DNA from: Tanypteryx hageni
Lineage: Eukaryota; Arthropoda; Insecta; Odonata; Petaluridae
Assembly (NCBI GenBank): GCA_028673005.1
Contig: CM054114.1
Location: forward strand, 125,951,307 to 126,015,306
Length of the DNA stretch: 64,000 bases
Direction of reading: 5' to 3'
The notes under the pieces are model-generated. The model searched no databases. It was not told the origin of the DNA and was given only the letters and a program-made list of their open reading frames with translations. Below, one piece after another: positions 34,211 through 44,645 of the stretch. The position numbers were made by a program, and so were the translations under genes. The number at the start of each line of letters is the position of its first letter. The first letter of the stretch is position 1.

Positions 34211-34437
34211 TATCCGTTAAAACTGAACTCCTCTCTCTCTCTCTCTCTCACACATACACACACAACTCAAAATGTTTGAAGCTATGCATATTGACGAACG
34301 TATGTATGTAATCTTCCCCTATAGATGAGAATTAGTATGGTTTATGAAAAATGGCTTGTTTTGGGCTACGATTTTCCAAAAGTGAGCTGTTTTGGGCAAC
34401 TTCACTTCGTGCCCAGCATATTATCTATGGTCTAATT

Positions 34438-34713
34438 CAGTGGTTCCCAAACTGGTGCACCACATAATTTTAGTGTGTCGCGAAAAACCTTGTTTAGTAA
34501 AAAAAATCAGCAATTTTGGAAGCGCTGATAGGTTATTGGACAGTAATCTTTCCTCCAATAAGTAAATTATGGTTTAGTACTAACAAATGGATGCGTCCAA
34601 AGGCTGTAATACTCGTATGTAAAAATATAAATATCTTGTTTCAGCTGGTGTGCCCTGAAATTATGTTTGCCTTTGAAAAGGTGGTGCTCTAACAAAACGT
34701 TTGGGAGTTTCTG
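34438..34713. mobile_element. 276-bp hAT-like element
   Basis: The left end CAGTGGTTCCCAAACTGGTG and the inverted right end CAGAAACTCCCAAACG share CCCAAAC at the same offset. Flanking 8-mers GTCTAATT and GTGCAATT match at 6 of 8 positions. The left end resembles that of the element at 7956. It is non-coding. Confidence 0.65.
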
Positions 34714-35007
34714 GTGCAATTTAAACTATAAAAGCTTATTAAAATAACTTCTTTATATATACTTGTTACTGTGTTGAGTTTGAATAGGTCCATTTCGTGG
34801 AGTAACTTCCCTTAAACCTTGTGCGTATGTAAGATGATCCCTGGAGTGTGTTCGTGTGTTTGGTACTGCGTGCGGTGTTTCTTTTCCTTCAACTTTTTTT
34901 CACTTGCCATAGAAAAGGTGACTCAAAAGACTGCAAAATTAACTTCAATTTACCCTTACAAAATAGAATAACTCATCTGATAGATGGCGGGGCTTCTTTA
35001 AAAAAAA

Positions 35008-35514
35008 ACAAGTATGGAAAGGTGTAGATACTCCATGTTGGAGTACACCGAGTTTCCAAATACGTTCTTTGAGATCGACAAATTTTAGTAAAACGCCCCA
35101 ATACGAAAAATTCATCAAAACACGTCAAGCGGTTCCCCAGTTGAAACAGGTACGTTGTAAGCTACATGTAGGTTTTCATGTAAAGTGGTCGTAATTATAA
35201 TTTGATTTTAACCAGACTTGAAATCGGTAGACAGATTTTAGTAAAACTCCTCAATAACAAATTTAATCAAAATATGTCAAGCGGTTCTCGAGTTGAAACA
35301 GGTACGTTGTAAACTACATGTAGGTGTTCACGTAAAGCGGTCGTAATTATTAACAGATTTTAACCAAAATTAAAATCGGCCAACAAATTTTACTAAAACT
35401 CCCCAATACGAAATTTCATCAAAATATGTCAAGCGGTTCCCGAGTTTAAACATGCAAACGGACGGAAACGACTTCCCCTATATGCGATCACTTCGTGTAG
35501 AGAACGCATAAAAA
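35008..35514 (-). mobile_element. Family A copy 4
   Basis: A reverse-strand copy. From its 3' end it shows the hairpin GTGTACTCC-aacat-GGAGTA (with TCT inserted in the distal arm), then CAAAGAACGTATTTGG, then three ~150-bp units (CGGTTCC words near 35130, 35281 and 35431), then the leader and GAACGCATAAAAA. A stretch between the 3' arm and the last unit is deleted, because CAAAGAACG passes almost directly into TAAAATTTGTCG. Confidence 0.6.
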
Positions 35515-36760
35515 CTAGACGTTAAAAATCATTCACTATTTTTTACGAGTTTACAAGGATATATGTACCAGAAATTTTCATGGAATAAGGTAGAGAAGGG
35601 GTAAGTTAAAGGTTAAAAAGAACATTAACAGAATTCGAAGGACTTGGAGTTGTTAACGTAGGAAGGAAAGCTTAAAAATCGATCGCTCCAACTCGAATAA
35701 CCTGCAATTAAATATTTGAGGCAATTTAAGAACATGTTCATTCAGTGATATATGGGACTATGACTTTAAAAAATAGTTTTATTGTAGGAGTGCAAGGGCT
35801 TACGGTTAAGACGATGTCTTTTAATTTTGAAGCGACATTTAAAAAAAAACAAGTAACATGAAATATTTTTATTTCAATTTCATTACGCCCTTGTTCTTTC
35901 TTGTCAATCACATTCGAGTGACTTTCACGACTAAAAACGATTAAAAAGTGGGAATGGGCAAAGTAACACTATCAAACCAAGTAGGTGAAGAGGTGATTAT
36001 TAGTAATTACGTTAACTTTCATGACCTTGACTGAAATTCAAATTAAAATCCTTGTAGAGGGTAACAAAAATTATTTTTTATTCCTTTTATTTTTAGCATT
36101 AAAAATAAGGGCAAGTGGACAATCTGTGCCACATAGGTTACCTTATGAGTCATAGCATAAAATAAAACGATACAAACGCTAAAGAGTAGATTAGCGTTAC
36201 AAGAATAGATTTAAACGAATGGCCTTTGTGTGAAAAGACACATAGCAAGCAGCTACAATTACGTTTCATCGTAAAAACCGTAAACTTGCCTCAAAGGCTA
36301 GGTACACCATAAATGAAGTAATGTTGTGAATTCTGGTCAAATATAAAAGCAAAGACACGTATTCGGGACAATTAACATTTTTACATCATTGGCGAGAGAA
36401 TTCTTCTCTGAAGGATAGCTATTTAACGTATATGATAAAACATTTCTCTTGAGAACTTTATAAACTCAACCTTTTGGCCGAGGGACCTTTGTTGGACAAA
36501 CAACATACCATCACTCCTTTAAAGCCTCAAAAACATTTTTAAAAATTAAAATTTTTCTCAAAATTATCAATGGAAGAGTGCAAAAGAGAAAAAGCAACGC
36601 GAAAGAAAAAAACATTCCTTGCATTTCTTTATTCATACACGTTTCAGGAATGCGAAAATCCTTCCCTCCCACCTCTTTCTACCAACAGATGGAGCTGCGG
36701 AAATTTAATGAATGTATTCCGCTATGCGCCGCTCTTAATGGCTGCGGCGAAATCAAGGTG
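35515..36760. other. AT-rich DNA, no recognised feature
   Basis: No gene, RNA or repeat unit was recognised. Confidence 0.45.
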
Positions 36761-36774
36761 TGAGAAATCCTTCT

Positions 36775-37030
36775 CCGCGGTATGAAGTCGGGAAAGATTT
36801 TAACGAGAACAAGAGAGAGAGAACAAAATAAGAAGGTGGGCTTGTAAGAGAGAGAGATAGGGCGGAGGGCAGTGCGAAGAAGAGATGGGTAGGTGGCGAG
36901 GCTAAATGGGAGTATGGAAAGAGGGAGCTGGAATCGCCATGTGGCCAGGAGAGCAAGGGCTGGGAGGAGTTGTGGAAGGGGTTGTGGGGGGGATGACGGG
37001 AGGGAGGCATACCAAAGAAGGGGTTTTCTT
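36775..37030. repeat. Purine-rich tract
   Basis: GAGAGAGA and GGGAGG words dominate the plus strand. The minus-strand Ser/Pro/Leu frames here are compositional. Confidence 0.55.
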
Positions 37031-38337
37031 GGTAGATGAAGGAGAGATTGTCTCTTGACGTAATTGGGAGGGTTTCTTACCAACCTCGCGTTCGATTTTA
37101 CGTGCGAGATAAGCACGACGGAATGATAAAACGAAAAAAACGTTTAAAAAAGTTAATTTTTTTAAATTACTTAGTTGAACAACTTTCAATTCCGTCCAGT
37201 TTTCGAAATGTTCCGCTCGTTGGAAATTTCACGCACTTTCGGAAAACGAAAAAAAAAATTGAATACATATACCAATTTCATCGTTAAGTTTCTTTGTTAT
37301 AAAATTACTAAAGAGGCCTTAATTTCAAAGTTGAAATGTTACCCACAATTTTTAAATATTTAACACAGTGAATTCTGAAAAGTTAATTGTATAATTTTTA
37401 CAAAATATTTCATGTCTACAATACGCTCTGAACCCTATATTTTATATTACTATTTCATGAACTTTTAGGGTTGGGTAAATTTAACGCTTACTTATATATT
37501 ATACTTGTAAACAAAATATTATAATTACCGATATTTAGATAAACTTTAATCTAAACACCAATATCAATGTATCAGTTGATCGATCTTTCAAATAAGATCA
37601 CGTACAATTAACAGTTCGCCTTAGGTAAATAGATAACGTAACCAAGGTAAACAGATACAAGCAATGACGTCCCGATCTCTGATTGGCTGGTCAGTCAACT
37701 AATAAAATCGCCCCGAGCTGCGTAGACAAGAAAGACTATTTTGCCTATTATAATGTAGATATTGCATAGAATCAGTGGCGGATCGAACGGGAGGGGACGA
37801 TTACCCTCCTTCCTTGGATGCCTTCATTGCCCTTCATTTGAATAGAGTTTCCAGCAAAATTCTGCGCTACACATTACTTTCGTAGAGCAAGGGAAGAAAG
37901 TTACCGATAGAGTTATAGATTTTTGGGATAGAGGTTCGTCAGCAGTGGCTAATTCAAGAGGGAGGATTGGCGTCCTCCCTCACCCTCAACCGTAAGTTTC
38001 TCGATCCACCCATGTACGGAATACCTAATTGTTATTCATTAACTTCAGATTACTGGGTACCCTCCTCGTTCGGACACAAAAATTTACGCGTCCACACGAT
38101 ATTTGTTGATAATTTCTGATTAATTTCAGTTTACTAAAAGAACACTCCAGTTGAAATTGATGCGGCGAATGTCATAAAAATTCTCAGTAAAATTTCCACA
38201 TTGGGAAATCAACTTCTAAGTTCGCCTTAGTGAAGAAATCCTCGAATTTCTTTCTGCGTAATTTATACACTTTATATCGAAGGCAGGTGATGTTTCAAAC
38301 TGCGAACTTCTTCCATTAACTCGCATTCGTTTACATC

Positions 38338-38340
<3 letters not shown>
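37031..38340. other. AT-rich DNA with two short TIR fragments
   Basis: CAGTGGCGGATCGAACGG near 37774 and a 72-bp hairpin at 37943-38014 (CAGTGGCTAATTCAAG; inverted right end CATGGGTGGATCGAG) carry the same end motif as the element at 6130. Nothing else is recognised. Confidence 0.4.

Positions 38341-38376
<36 letters not shown>
38341..38376. repeat. (TA)n next to Penelope tail A
   Basis: About 18 TA units adjoin the 3' tail of the Penelope-like element. Confidence 0.9.
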
Positions 38377-38381
<5 letters not shown>

Positions 38382-38719
38382 ACTTACGGAAAAGGAAAGG
38401 TAAAATGAATATATGGATGTCAACAAGGTGTTGGGATGAGGAAACCCAGTGAGCACTCACCAATCAGACGACTTCAGGTTGGCGAGGCCCCGGGGATGTC
38501 GAAGCGACACACGTAAAATAACACAAAAACACAGAAACATCACAAACGTAAAGCTTTCGGAACTACTCCTTCTTCAGCTACAGAGAGAGAACTGATGGCG
38601 GTGACACTGGGTGGAGGCATGGGGGTGGAAGGGTAGTGCGGAAAGGTCGAGGATTGGAGGAAACGGAGGGGGTTGGGGATGGGTAGGGTGTTGGGAAAAG
38701 ACAGAAAGGGTGTGAAAAG

Positions 38720-39046
38720 CTATCGAAGGTTGAGGCCTGGGGGAGTGAAGGAGTTTAGGAGATGGATATGCTAAAGCTCCCACTGACGGAGTTGGGGAGC
38801 CGAAGCATTGTCGGGGAGAGCGCGAATAACTCTCACTGTGAAGCAGTTGTTGAACTTTAAATTATGTTTGTTCGCATGAACGGCCACCGGCAGCGGTCGT
38901 TTGAGAATGACGCTGTTGCGGTGGCCATTCATGCGGATGTTGAGGGGATTGCTGGTGAGGCCAACATAAAAGGCGGGACATTGGGTGCATCTCAGGAGGT
39001 AAATGATATTGCGGGTGGTGCAGTTGGTGGTGGAAGTTATGGGGTT
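38720..39046 (-). pseudogene. PLE GIY-YIG endonuclease domain
   Basis: In the frame offset by one from the polymerase: TSTTNCTTRNIIYLLRCTQC, then PAFYVGLTSNPLNIRMNGHR, VAVHANKHNLKF, RALPDNASAPQLRQWEL and, after an in-frame TAG, HIHLLNSFTPPGLNLR and the terminal TAG at 38720-38722. IIY ... YVG is the GIY-YIG pair, with R and the N-GHR helix after it. This nuclease nicks target DNA for PLE insertion. The frameshift near 39045 and the internal stop show that it is defective. Confidence 0.88.
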
Positions 39047-40078
39047 AGGTGATGTTGGTTGTGGGACTGGAGAAGGAGTTGCAGGGGGGGTTTATTGGGC
39101 ATGTTAGACATCGGGGTCTACCGCAGGGGTAAGATCCGGCAGGGTGTAAAGGCGTGGGTGCTGGGGGTTCTTTCTTCCATAGAATATTTGCCAGATTAGG
39201 GGGACGGCGGAAGGAGAGCATCGGTGGTCTGGGAAATGGGATCTGGTGAGGGGAGGATGAGAGGATAAGGTGGGTGGCTTTCAGGATGTTTTTCAGAATG
39301 TCGTGGATGCCGGGGAAATACAGGGTGGTTAGGGTGAGTTGGAGGGTGGAATCGGTGGTGGTGTGGGTATTGGGGTGGGAGTTAGGGGTGGCGGGTGCGA
39401 CTGCCCGCCGGATTTGGTCTCGGATCAGATCCGGCGGGTATCCGCGCTGTAAGAAGGCATGTTCGAGGGTGGAGCAGTACTCGGACAGGGAATCTCTGTC
39501 CGAGCAAATTCTCCGCCCTCGTCGGGCTAGGGCATAGGGAATAGAGGTTTTGGTGTGGAGGGGATGGCAGCTGTTGAACTGGAGATATTGAAGGCGGTTG
39601 GAAGGCTTGAGGTGCACGCTGGTGTGGATTTTGTTTTCCCGGATGGAGAGATCGACATCCAGGAAGGTGATGTTGGAGGCAGAGGAGTGGTGGGTGAAGG
39701 AAAGCGTGGGGTGGGATGAGAGGCGTTGTAAAAAGGATTGTAGCGAGTCGGGTCCATGTGTCCAGAGAAGAAAAATATCGTCAATATACCTCAGCCATAG
39801 GAGTGGTCTGGGGGAAAAGTCAAGAAAGCGTTCCTCCCATTCACCTAAGAAGGCATTGGCATAGGAGGGCGCCATGCGAGTGCCCATCGCGGTACCTTTT
39901 ATTTGTAGGTAGTGACGCCCTCCGAAGGAGAAGTTGTTTTTTTGGAGCACCATTTCAGCCAGCTTCGTTAGGAAATGGGAGGATGGTCTTGTGTCAGGTG
40001 GTCTGGAGTCCAGTAATTTTCTCAGGGCGGACAGTCCTTGGTTGTGAGGGATGTTGGTGTAGAGGGAGCAGACGTCTA
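39045..40078 (-). pseudogene. PLE reverse transcriptase, C-terminal part
   Basis: Resuming in the second frame after the 4-bp insertion: DVCSLYTNIPHNQGLSALRK, then EMVLQKNNFSFGGRHYLQIK, GTAMGTRMAPSYANAFLGEW, the active site LRYIDDIFLLWTHG (Y-x-D-D), the thumb region FTHHSSASNITFLDVDLSI, and the Cys cluster PCGRPRCLTCPINPPC. These are the conserved landmarks of PLE polymerases between the palm and the linker to the nuclease. The frame stops at TAA (39045-39047); the nuclease continues one frame away. Confidence 0.92.
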
Positions 40079-40716
40079 TCTATAGTGGACATAATTGTGT
40101 TAGATGGGAGAGGGGAAGGGAGTGATTTTAGGCGTAGTAGAAAGTGGTTTGTGTCTTTGATGAAGGATGGGATTTGACGGACGAGAGGTTGTAGGTGGGA
40201 GTCAACATAGGCAGAGATGCGTTCCGTGGGAGAATTAAAGCTGGCAACAATGGGGCGGCCGGGGATGTTGGGTTTGTGGATTTTTGGGAGTAGGTAGAAG
40301 GTTGGGGTCCGGGGTGTGTTGGGGATCATCAGGGAAATGGTGGAATCAGAGAGGCCTTCTTGTTTTCCCACGGAACGCAGATATGCAGAAATTTCGGAGG
40401 AGTGGCGGTCAGTGGGGTTGGAGGGGAGAGGAAGGTAAGAAGTTTGGTCAGATAGTTGGCGGAGGGCTTCGTCGTTGTAATGCGAGCGGTCCATTACCAC
40501 GGTGGTGGTACCTTTGTCTGCAGGGAGGATAATAATTTTGTCGTTGCGTTTCAACGTAGAAATTGCGTGTCTTTCTGGTTTCGTCAAATTGTCGTTGTGG
40601 TCAAGGAGGTCGGGAAAGTTGGGCTGGGCGACTGCGTGAATTATGTAATTAGCATATTGCTCGATGGAAAATTAATTAATTTGACGGCCGCAAAAACTAT
40701 TTCATGGATAAACTGA
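39994..40716 (-). pseudogene. PLE reverse transcriptase, N-terminal part
   Basis: The readable frame opens near 40716 (after TAA) and includes SIEQYANYIIHAVAQPNF, then LTKPERHAISTLKRNDKIII, LPADKGTTTVVMDR and LPKIHKPNIPGRPIVASFNS, all typical of Penelope-type reverse transcriptases. Motif A should follow as STID-VCSLYTNIP. A direct duplication of ATAG (40077-40084, CTATCTAT on the plus strand) adds 4 bp after STID and shifts the frame, so this part ends at 39994 in unrelated residues. The normal start of the protein is not seen; an AT-rich stretch lies upstream. Confidence 0.85.
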
Positions 40717-41140
40717 AATGTTTATTCGTTTGTATAGACAAATCTCTATATTACTTTAAAATTTCAGCTCCCTAACTCCCCCCGTAGTGTCTAAACATTT
40801 ACCTATTTGTTTAAATTTTAAGAATTTTTAAATTACCAAACAAATTAAAATATCAAAATTTGTATAATCCCTATTTCGTTTTTTTACAAATTATAACGAT
40901 TAAAAAATCTGTTCCGTAGCAAATTCAGAAATACAAACCTTGAAAATTTATTTAAACAATTTCGAATTTTTAGCGGCCGCATTGTTGAACATTTCAAGAT
41001 TTTCGTTTATTTTATTCGATTTTGCACAAAATCCTACCTAATAAAAAAATTTCGAATCTCCAGCTCATCTGGAAGTGCCTAAACATTAGTATCCTCCTAT
41101 ATGTTATACCCTCCTCCTCCTCAGTAAGGAACGTCTATAT
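40717..41140. other. AT-rich stretch upstream of PLE frame
   Basis: Two diverged halves resemble each other: CGGCCGCA near 40685 and 40974, ATTTCAGCTCCCTAAC near 40767 and ATCTCCAGCTCATCTG near 41056, and GTGTCTAAACATTTACC near 40788 and GTGCCTAAACATTAGTA near 41075. This gives a period of about 290 bp. It may be PLE 5' non-coding DNA or unrelated AT-rich DNA. Confidence 0.35.
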
Positions 41141-41144
41141 ATAA

Positions 41145-41146
<2 letters not shown>

Positions 41147-41185
<39 letters not shown>
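41147..41185. repeat. (TA)n next to Penelope tail B
   Basis: About 19 TA units, directly before tail B. Confidence 0.9.
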
Positions 41186-41186
<1 letters not shown>

Positions 41187-41530
41187 CAACTTACGAAAAA
41201 GGAAAGGTAAAATGAATATATGGATGTCAACAAGGTGTTGGGATGAGGAAACCCAGTGAGCACTCACCAATCAGACGACTTCAGGTTGGCGAGGCCCCGG
41301 GGATGTCGAAGCGACACATGTAAAATAACACAAAAACACAGAAACATCACAAACGTAAAGCTTTCGGAACTACTCCTTCTTCAGCTACAGCTACATCACG
41401 TTTGTGATGTTTCTGTGTTTTTGTGTTATTTTACGTGTGTCGCTTCGACATCCCCGGGGCCTCGCCAACCTGAAGTCGTCTGATTGGTGAGTGCTCACTG
41501 GGTTTCCTCATCCCAACACCTTGTTGACAT

Positions 41531-41532
<2 letters not shown>
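41186..41532. mobile_element. Penelope tails B and C in inverted orientation (palindrome)
   Basis: Tail B (41186-41393) repeats tail A (38377-38585) nearly base for base in the same orientation. Tail C (41398-41532) is its inverse, so arms of about 140 bp (from CATATGGATG/CATCCATAT to CACAAACGT/ACGTTTGTG) face each other around a ~40-bp spacer. Single differences exist (CACATGTAAAA in B against TTTTACGTGTG in C). Inverted end copies of this kind are known for PLEs. Both outer edges lie against (TA)n. Confidence 0.88.

Positions 41533-41581
<49 letters not shown>
41533..41581. repeat. (TA)n, left of fold-back MITE
   Basis: About 24 TA units between Penelope tail C and the fold-back element. 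The array resumes at 42157, so it was probably one array before insertion. Confidence 0.9.
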
Positions 41582-41586
<5 letters not shown>

Positions 41587-42151
41587 ACTTCCATAAGTCC
41601 AACTTCAAGGGACACAAAAAAAATTCGAGTTATGAAAAATTCGACTTATGGAAATACGTTATTTCCCATAGAGACAGAGCCGGTCTTTGGGACGGTCGCC
41701 CGGGGCCGCTAAATTGTACAGTATGCACTGTAACAAAAGTGGGAGGAGGGAAATCGCATGATTTTTGACCAGATAGGTTTCATAATTATTCCCGGATTCG
41801 ATTAGAAGATTAAAAAGGATTACAATTATATCGCGAAGTGATAGTGCTGTACTGGAAGGTTTGTAGGCCCCCGCCTCTTTGCAATTTTTGCCTTTTTACT
41901 GACGTCAATTGCCAGTTACTTCTCACAGTACTGAGTATTTAATAATGTTAAAGGGAGCCAACAAAAATAAGTTTGCCCGGGGCCACCAATTGTCTAGACC
42001 ACCCCTGCATAGAGATTTTGCTCGGTAAAATTAATTCACTTCGAGATATTTAGAAGTGAATTAATTTTACCGAGCAAAATCTCTATGGGAAAAACGTATT
42101 TCTATAACTCGAATATTTTTTTGTTTCCCTTGAGGTTCGACTTATGGAAGT

Positions 42152-42156
<5 letters not shown>
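41582..42156. mobile_element. Fold-back MITE inserted in (TA)n
   Basis: The ends TTGGAACTTCCATAAGTC and their inverse GACTTATGGAAGTTCCAA start long arms of about 90 bp that stay paired to CCCATAGAG. The centre (42008-42088) is a second inverted repeat, CTCTATG or AAAATCTCTAT on both sides. Both ends abut TA. A TA target and a hairpin-like form suggest a Tc1/mariner-type MITE. A different element (41675-42007) is nested within it. Confidence 0.8.
41675..42007. mobile_element. Nested TIR element with perfect 8-bp target duplication
   Basis: A 333-bp element flanked by CATAGAGA on both sides (41667-41674 and 42008-42015). The ends are CAGAGCCGGTC and, inverted, CAGGGGTGGTC, and GCCCGGGGCC occurs near both ends. 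It is non-coding. The 8-bp duplication fits hAT or P-type elements; end sequences beginning CAG favour hAT. A relative with GGCCCGAG and GCCCGGGGC words is at 59299-59598. Confidence 0.85.

Positions 42157-42206
<50 letters not shown>
42157..42206. repeat. (TA)n, right of fold-back MITE
   Basis: About 24 TA units, followed by (CA)n at 42207-42213. Confidence 0.9.
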
Positions 42207-42213
<7 letters not shown>

Positions 42214-42658
42214 TGGACGAACGCATACAAAAGGTTTTATAAAAAAGTGGATTTACGCAGAAAGCAGAATATGAACACGGAGGTGCGACGGAATCAAGAC
42301 ACCAAGAGCAAGATGGGAAGTAGGAGAGTGGGAAATAGACTGACAGGAAATAGACGAACGAAACGACCGTCGTTAAGGGAAAAAAAAAGAACTGAGAAGA
42401 GGAAGGGAAGAGGGACATCGGAGTTGGAAGGAGAGACTCGGAAAGAAGGGGGTATCGGGAGTTCGCGGCGGCGGAGTGGGCGGTCACGGGAGGCATCCAA
42501 GCCTAACATACTCACCACATTTCATGAAACATTCATGGACTCGACAATGAAGTTTTCCGCCAACTGGGTGGAGAGGAGGAGGTGGGTCTCAGAGGGAGTG
42601 AGAGAGAAAGGGAGTATGGAATTTTTGGCCACCATGTGAATGTGGGTGATAGGTAACA
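42214..42658. other. Purine-rich unique DNA, no recognised gene
   Basis: An A/G-rich stretch with a stop-poor plus frame (to 42639) that is Arg/Lys/Glu/Gly-rich and has no domain. I regard it as compositional. Confidence 0.4.
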
Positions 42659-42666
42659 GGATAGAG

Positions 42667-43120
42667 CAGAGGTGCGCAACTCAAAAGTTTACACGGGTCA
42701 AAATCGAACTTCATTGGACCTAGGCGGGCCACGTTATGAAAGTTTTGTATATAAAAAATTGAAGTTAACTATTTTAGATTCAGTAATTACTTTAACAACT
42801 TTTACATTAAATTTTAAGGCGACAAAAATGAGGTGACGAACAAATATAATTTACTTACTCAACGGGAGATGTTGCACCGTTTTTCTCTAGCCATTCCACT
42901 TATATCCGGAGTAATGCTGATAGTTGCTGTTTTTAGAATGTCTCTTAAACTCTGATTTGTCAGTGCTGAACGTAATGGAGCTTTGTTTAATTTCATAAGG
43001 GAGAATTTTTGTTCGCACAAGCGATAAATATCCATAAGAAATTTTACTTGTATTTTTTACGGAAAAGGAAAGTACCAGCTGAGCTAAATCCTACCGGGCC
43101 ATATGTTGTGCATCCCGGTG
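42667..43120 (-). mobile_element. 485-bp hAT family, copy 2
   Basis: A reverse-strand copy of 20457-20941. The right end (here on the left) is CAGAGGTGCGCAACTCAAAA. On the minus strand the transposase relic reads RLCEQKFSLMKLNKAPLRSA, then SLRDILKTATISITPDIS, and is closer to a normal hAT C-terminus than copy 1 (CEQKFS, LMK, ITPDIS). About 50 bp next to the left end of the family are deleted. The flanks GGATAGAG and TTAGAGTA are too changed to call a duplication. Confidence 0.75.
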
Positions 43121-43127
43121 TTAGAGT

Positions 43128-43800
43128 AAGGCAGGAGGAGATGGAGGATGATAGAGGACGGTTTAAAGGGTTAGGAAAGAAAAGAAGCTTGATGAAAGGA
43201 GGAGAGAGGGAAGGAGAGAGAGAGGGAGAGAGAGGGAGAAAAAGATAGAAGGATGAAGAGAGAGAAGGAGAGTAGAGAAAAAGGAAAAGGATAGAGATAA
43301 AGAGGGGAGGCAGAGAGAAGAAAAGAGAAAGAGGGGGAGGAGAGAGTGGAAAAAGCAAATGGGACGGGAAAGAAAAAGAAGAACAGAGAAAGATGGGAAG
43401 CAGAGAATAGGAGAGAAAAAAGAAGGGAGAGACTGGAAGAAGAAGAGACGAGGGGAAGAAAGAGAAGAAGCAAGAAAGAGGGGATGCAGAGAGAATATGA
43501 GAAAGAAGAGGAAGTGTAGGAAGAAGAGAGAGAGAAGAGTAAGAGAGGAGGGGGAAAAAGAAAATGGTAAGAGAGAAAGAGTACGGAGAGACAAAGAATA
43601 TCGAAATGGAAGAGTGACAAAATCAGAGAGGAAAAGGGAATGGAGAGAGGAGAAAGAAGTATAGGTGAGAGAAAGAGAGGGAGTGAAAGAAGAGAGAGGA
43701 AGGAGTGAAAGAAGAGAAAGAGAGGAAGGAGTGAAAGAAGAGAAAGAGAGGAAGGAGAGAAAGATGGGAGGGGAGAGAAAAAGGAGGGGCGGGAAAGGGG
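43128..43800. repeat. (GA)-rich purine tract
   Basis: The plus strand is almost pure A/G. A unit GGAGTGAAAGAAGAGAAAGA recurs three times at 43678-43750. All long frames here (Arg/Glu/Lys on plus, Ser/Leu/Phe on minus) are compositional. Confidence 0.85.
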
Positions 43801-44179
43801 GATTAACCTGTTGCTCGCAGCTGCACGCTATTCCATTCTCATTTCCTTCTCCGTTTTCTCACTTGATACGAGAGAGATCTCCCACACGTATGATCGCGCT
43901 CCCAATTATAATTAACCACGCGCTAATGCACGCGGAGCTAGCTTTTGTTAATCCGCGGGATATCTGCTCTTGAAATTCCAGAGCGGCAGAGAGAAAAGAC
44001 CTTAATTCCTCCTCAAGCTTTATCACATTTTCCCAAGTCTCAGACAAATATTAACATGCGAATTTTTCACAGAGCAATTCCGTAGTTTTTCTAATCTTTT
44101 ATTTTTTACTTGTACGAAGATTATGTATAGCCGAAGTCGAATTAGCCTTAAATGTTAATCAAGAACAGGCAACTTAAAA
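43801..44179. other. No recognised feature
   Basis: No coding or repeat signal was recognised. Confidence 0.4.
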
Positions 44180-44300
44180 TATGCACGTCTCAGCATCTCC
44201 AATAGCTACAACAAGGTTAAAAAACCATATGTGCATTTCGGATACTAAGCAGCCGTCTTCAGTGGTAATTCGCCGAAAATAGATTCATTGTAGCCGAAAT
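44180..44300 (-). repeat. Dispersed family Y copy 4
   Basis: On the minus strand: CGGCGAATTACCACTGAAGA, then CGGCTGCTTAGTATCCG, GAAATGCACATATGG, TTAACCTTGTTGTAGC and TATTGGAGATGCTGAGA, in the family order. Confidence 0.55.
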
Positions 44301-44645
44301 ATTATATTTATTATACTGTTATATCTGCATCTCTTATAATATTTTTCATTCTTAGTATATTTACTAAAACAAATGGTATATTGTTAACGTTGTTAAATCA
44401 AAGGTTTCATTTTTTAGCATAAAAATCGTTAAATTCAATTATTTCTGTAGCGATATCTAATTAACCTAGCTGTGAAGGTAGGCGCATTGTTCAAATTTCT
44501 AAAAATAATGTGATTCAAGAATATATAGACCGCTGAATCTGTAATGAGCGCATTAAATTGAAAACAATAAGAAATTTTAGTAACAAAGGTCAAACAATAC
44601 CTAATTTTTTCAAGTACACCATCAAAAATAGCCTTGGCTGCGTCA

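Larger units (their letters stand above)
38377..40716 (-). mobile_element. Penelope-like element (PLE), coding body and tail A
   Basis: Encoded on the minus strand, this holds a PLE reverse transcriptase, a Cys-rich linker and a GIY-YIG endonuclease in that order, followed by a ~340-bp non-coding tail ending at the (TA)n array. The tail (38377-38585) recurs at 41186-41393 in the same orientation and at 41398-41532 inverted. PLEs typically carry such terminal repeats (pseudo-LTRs). The body is broken by a 4-bp insertion, a frameshift and a nonsense codon, so it is not functional now, but its protein motifs are well preserved, which suggests recent decay. Confidence 0.9.

Noticed and set aside
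34990..35520. CRISPR-like spaced repeats
   Set aside because: The ~150-bp units are whole tandem repeats of a transposable element, in eukaryotic DNA, without short repeats and unique spacers.
38380..38470. Hammerhead ribozyme in the Penelope tail
   Set aside because: Some PLE tails contain one, and GATGAGGAAAC is suggestive, but I could not place the CUGANGA and GAAA core elements with stems in the right order on either strand.
39598..40177. Plus-strand open frames of up to 153 codons over the Penelope body
   Set aside because: They are shadows of the minus-strand polymerase, whose motifs are unmistakable.
43163..43664. Open frames on both strands of the GA tract
   Set aside because: Purine-only composition removes stops; repeat units explain the residues.
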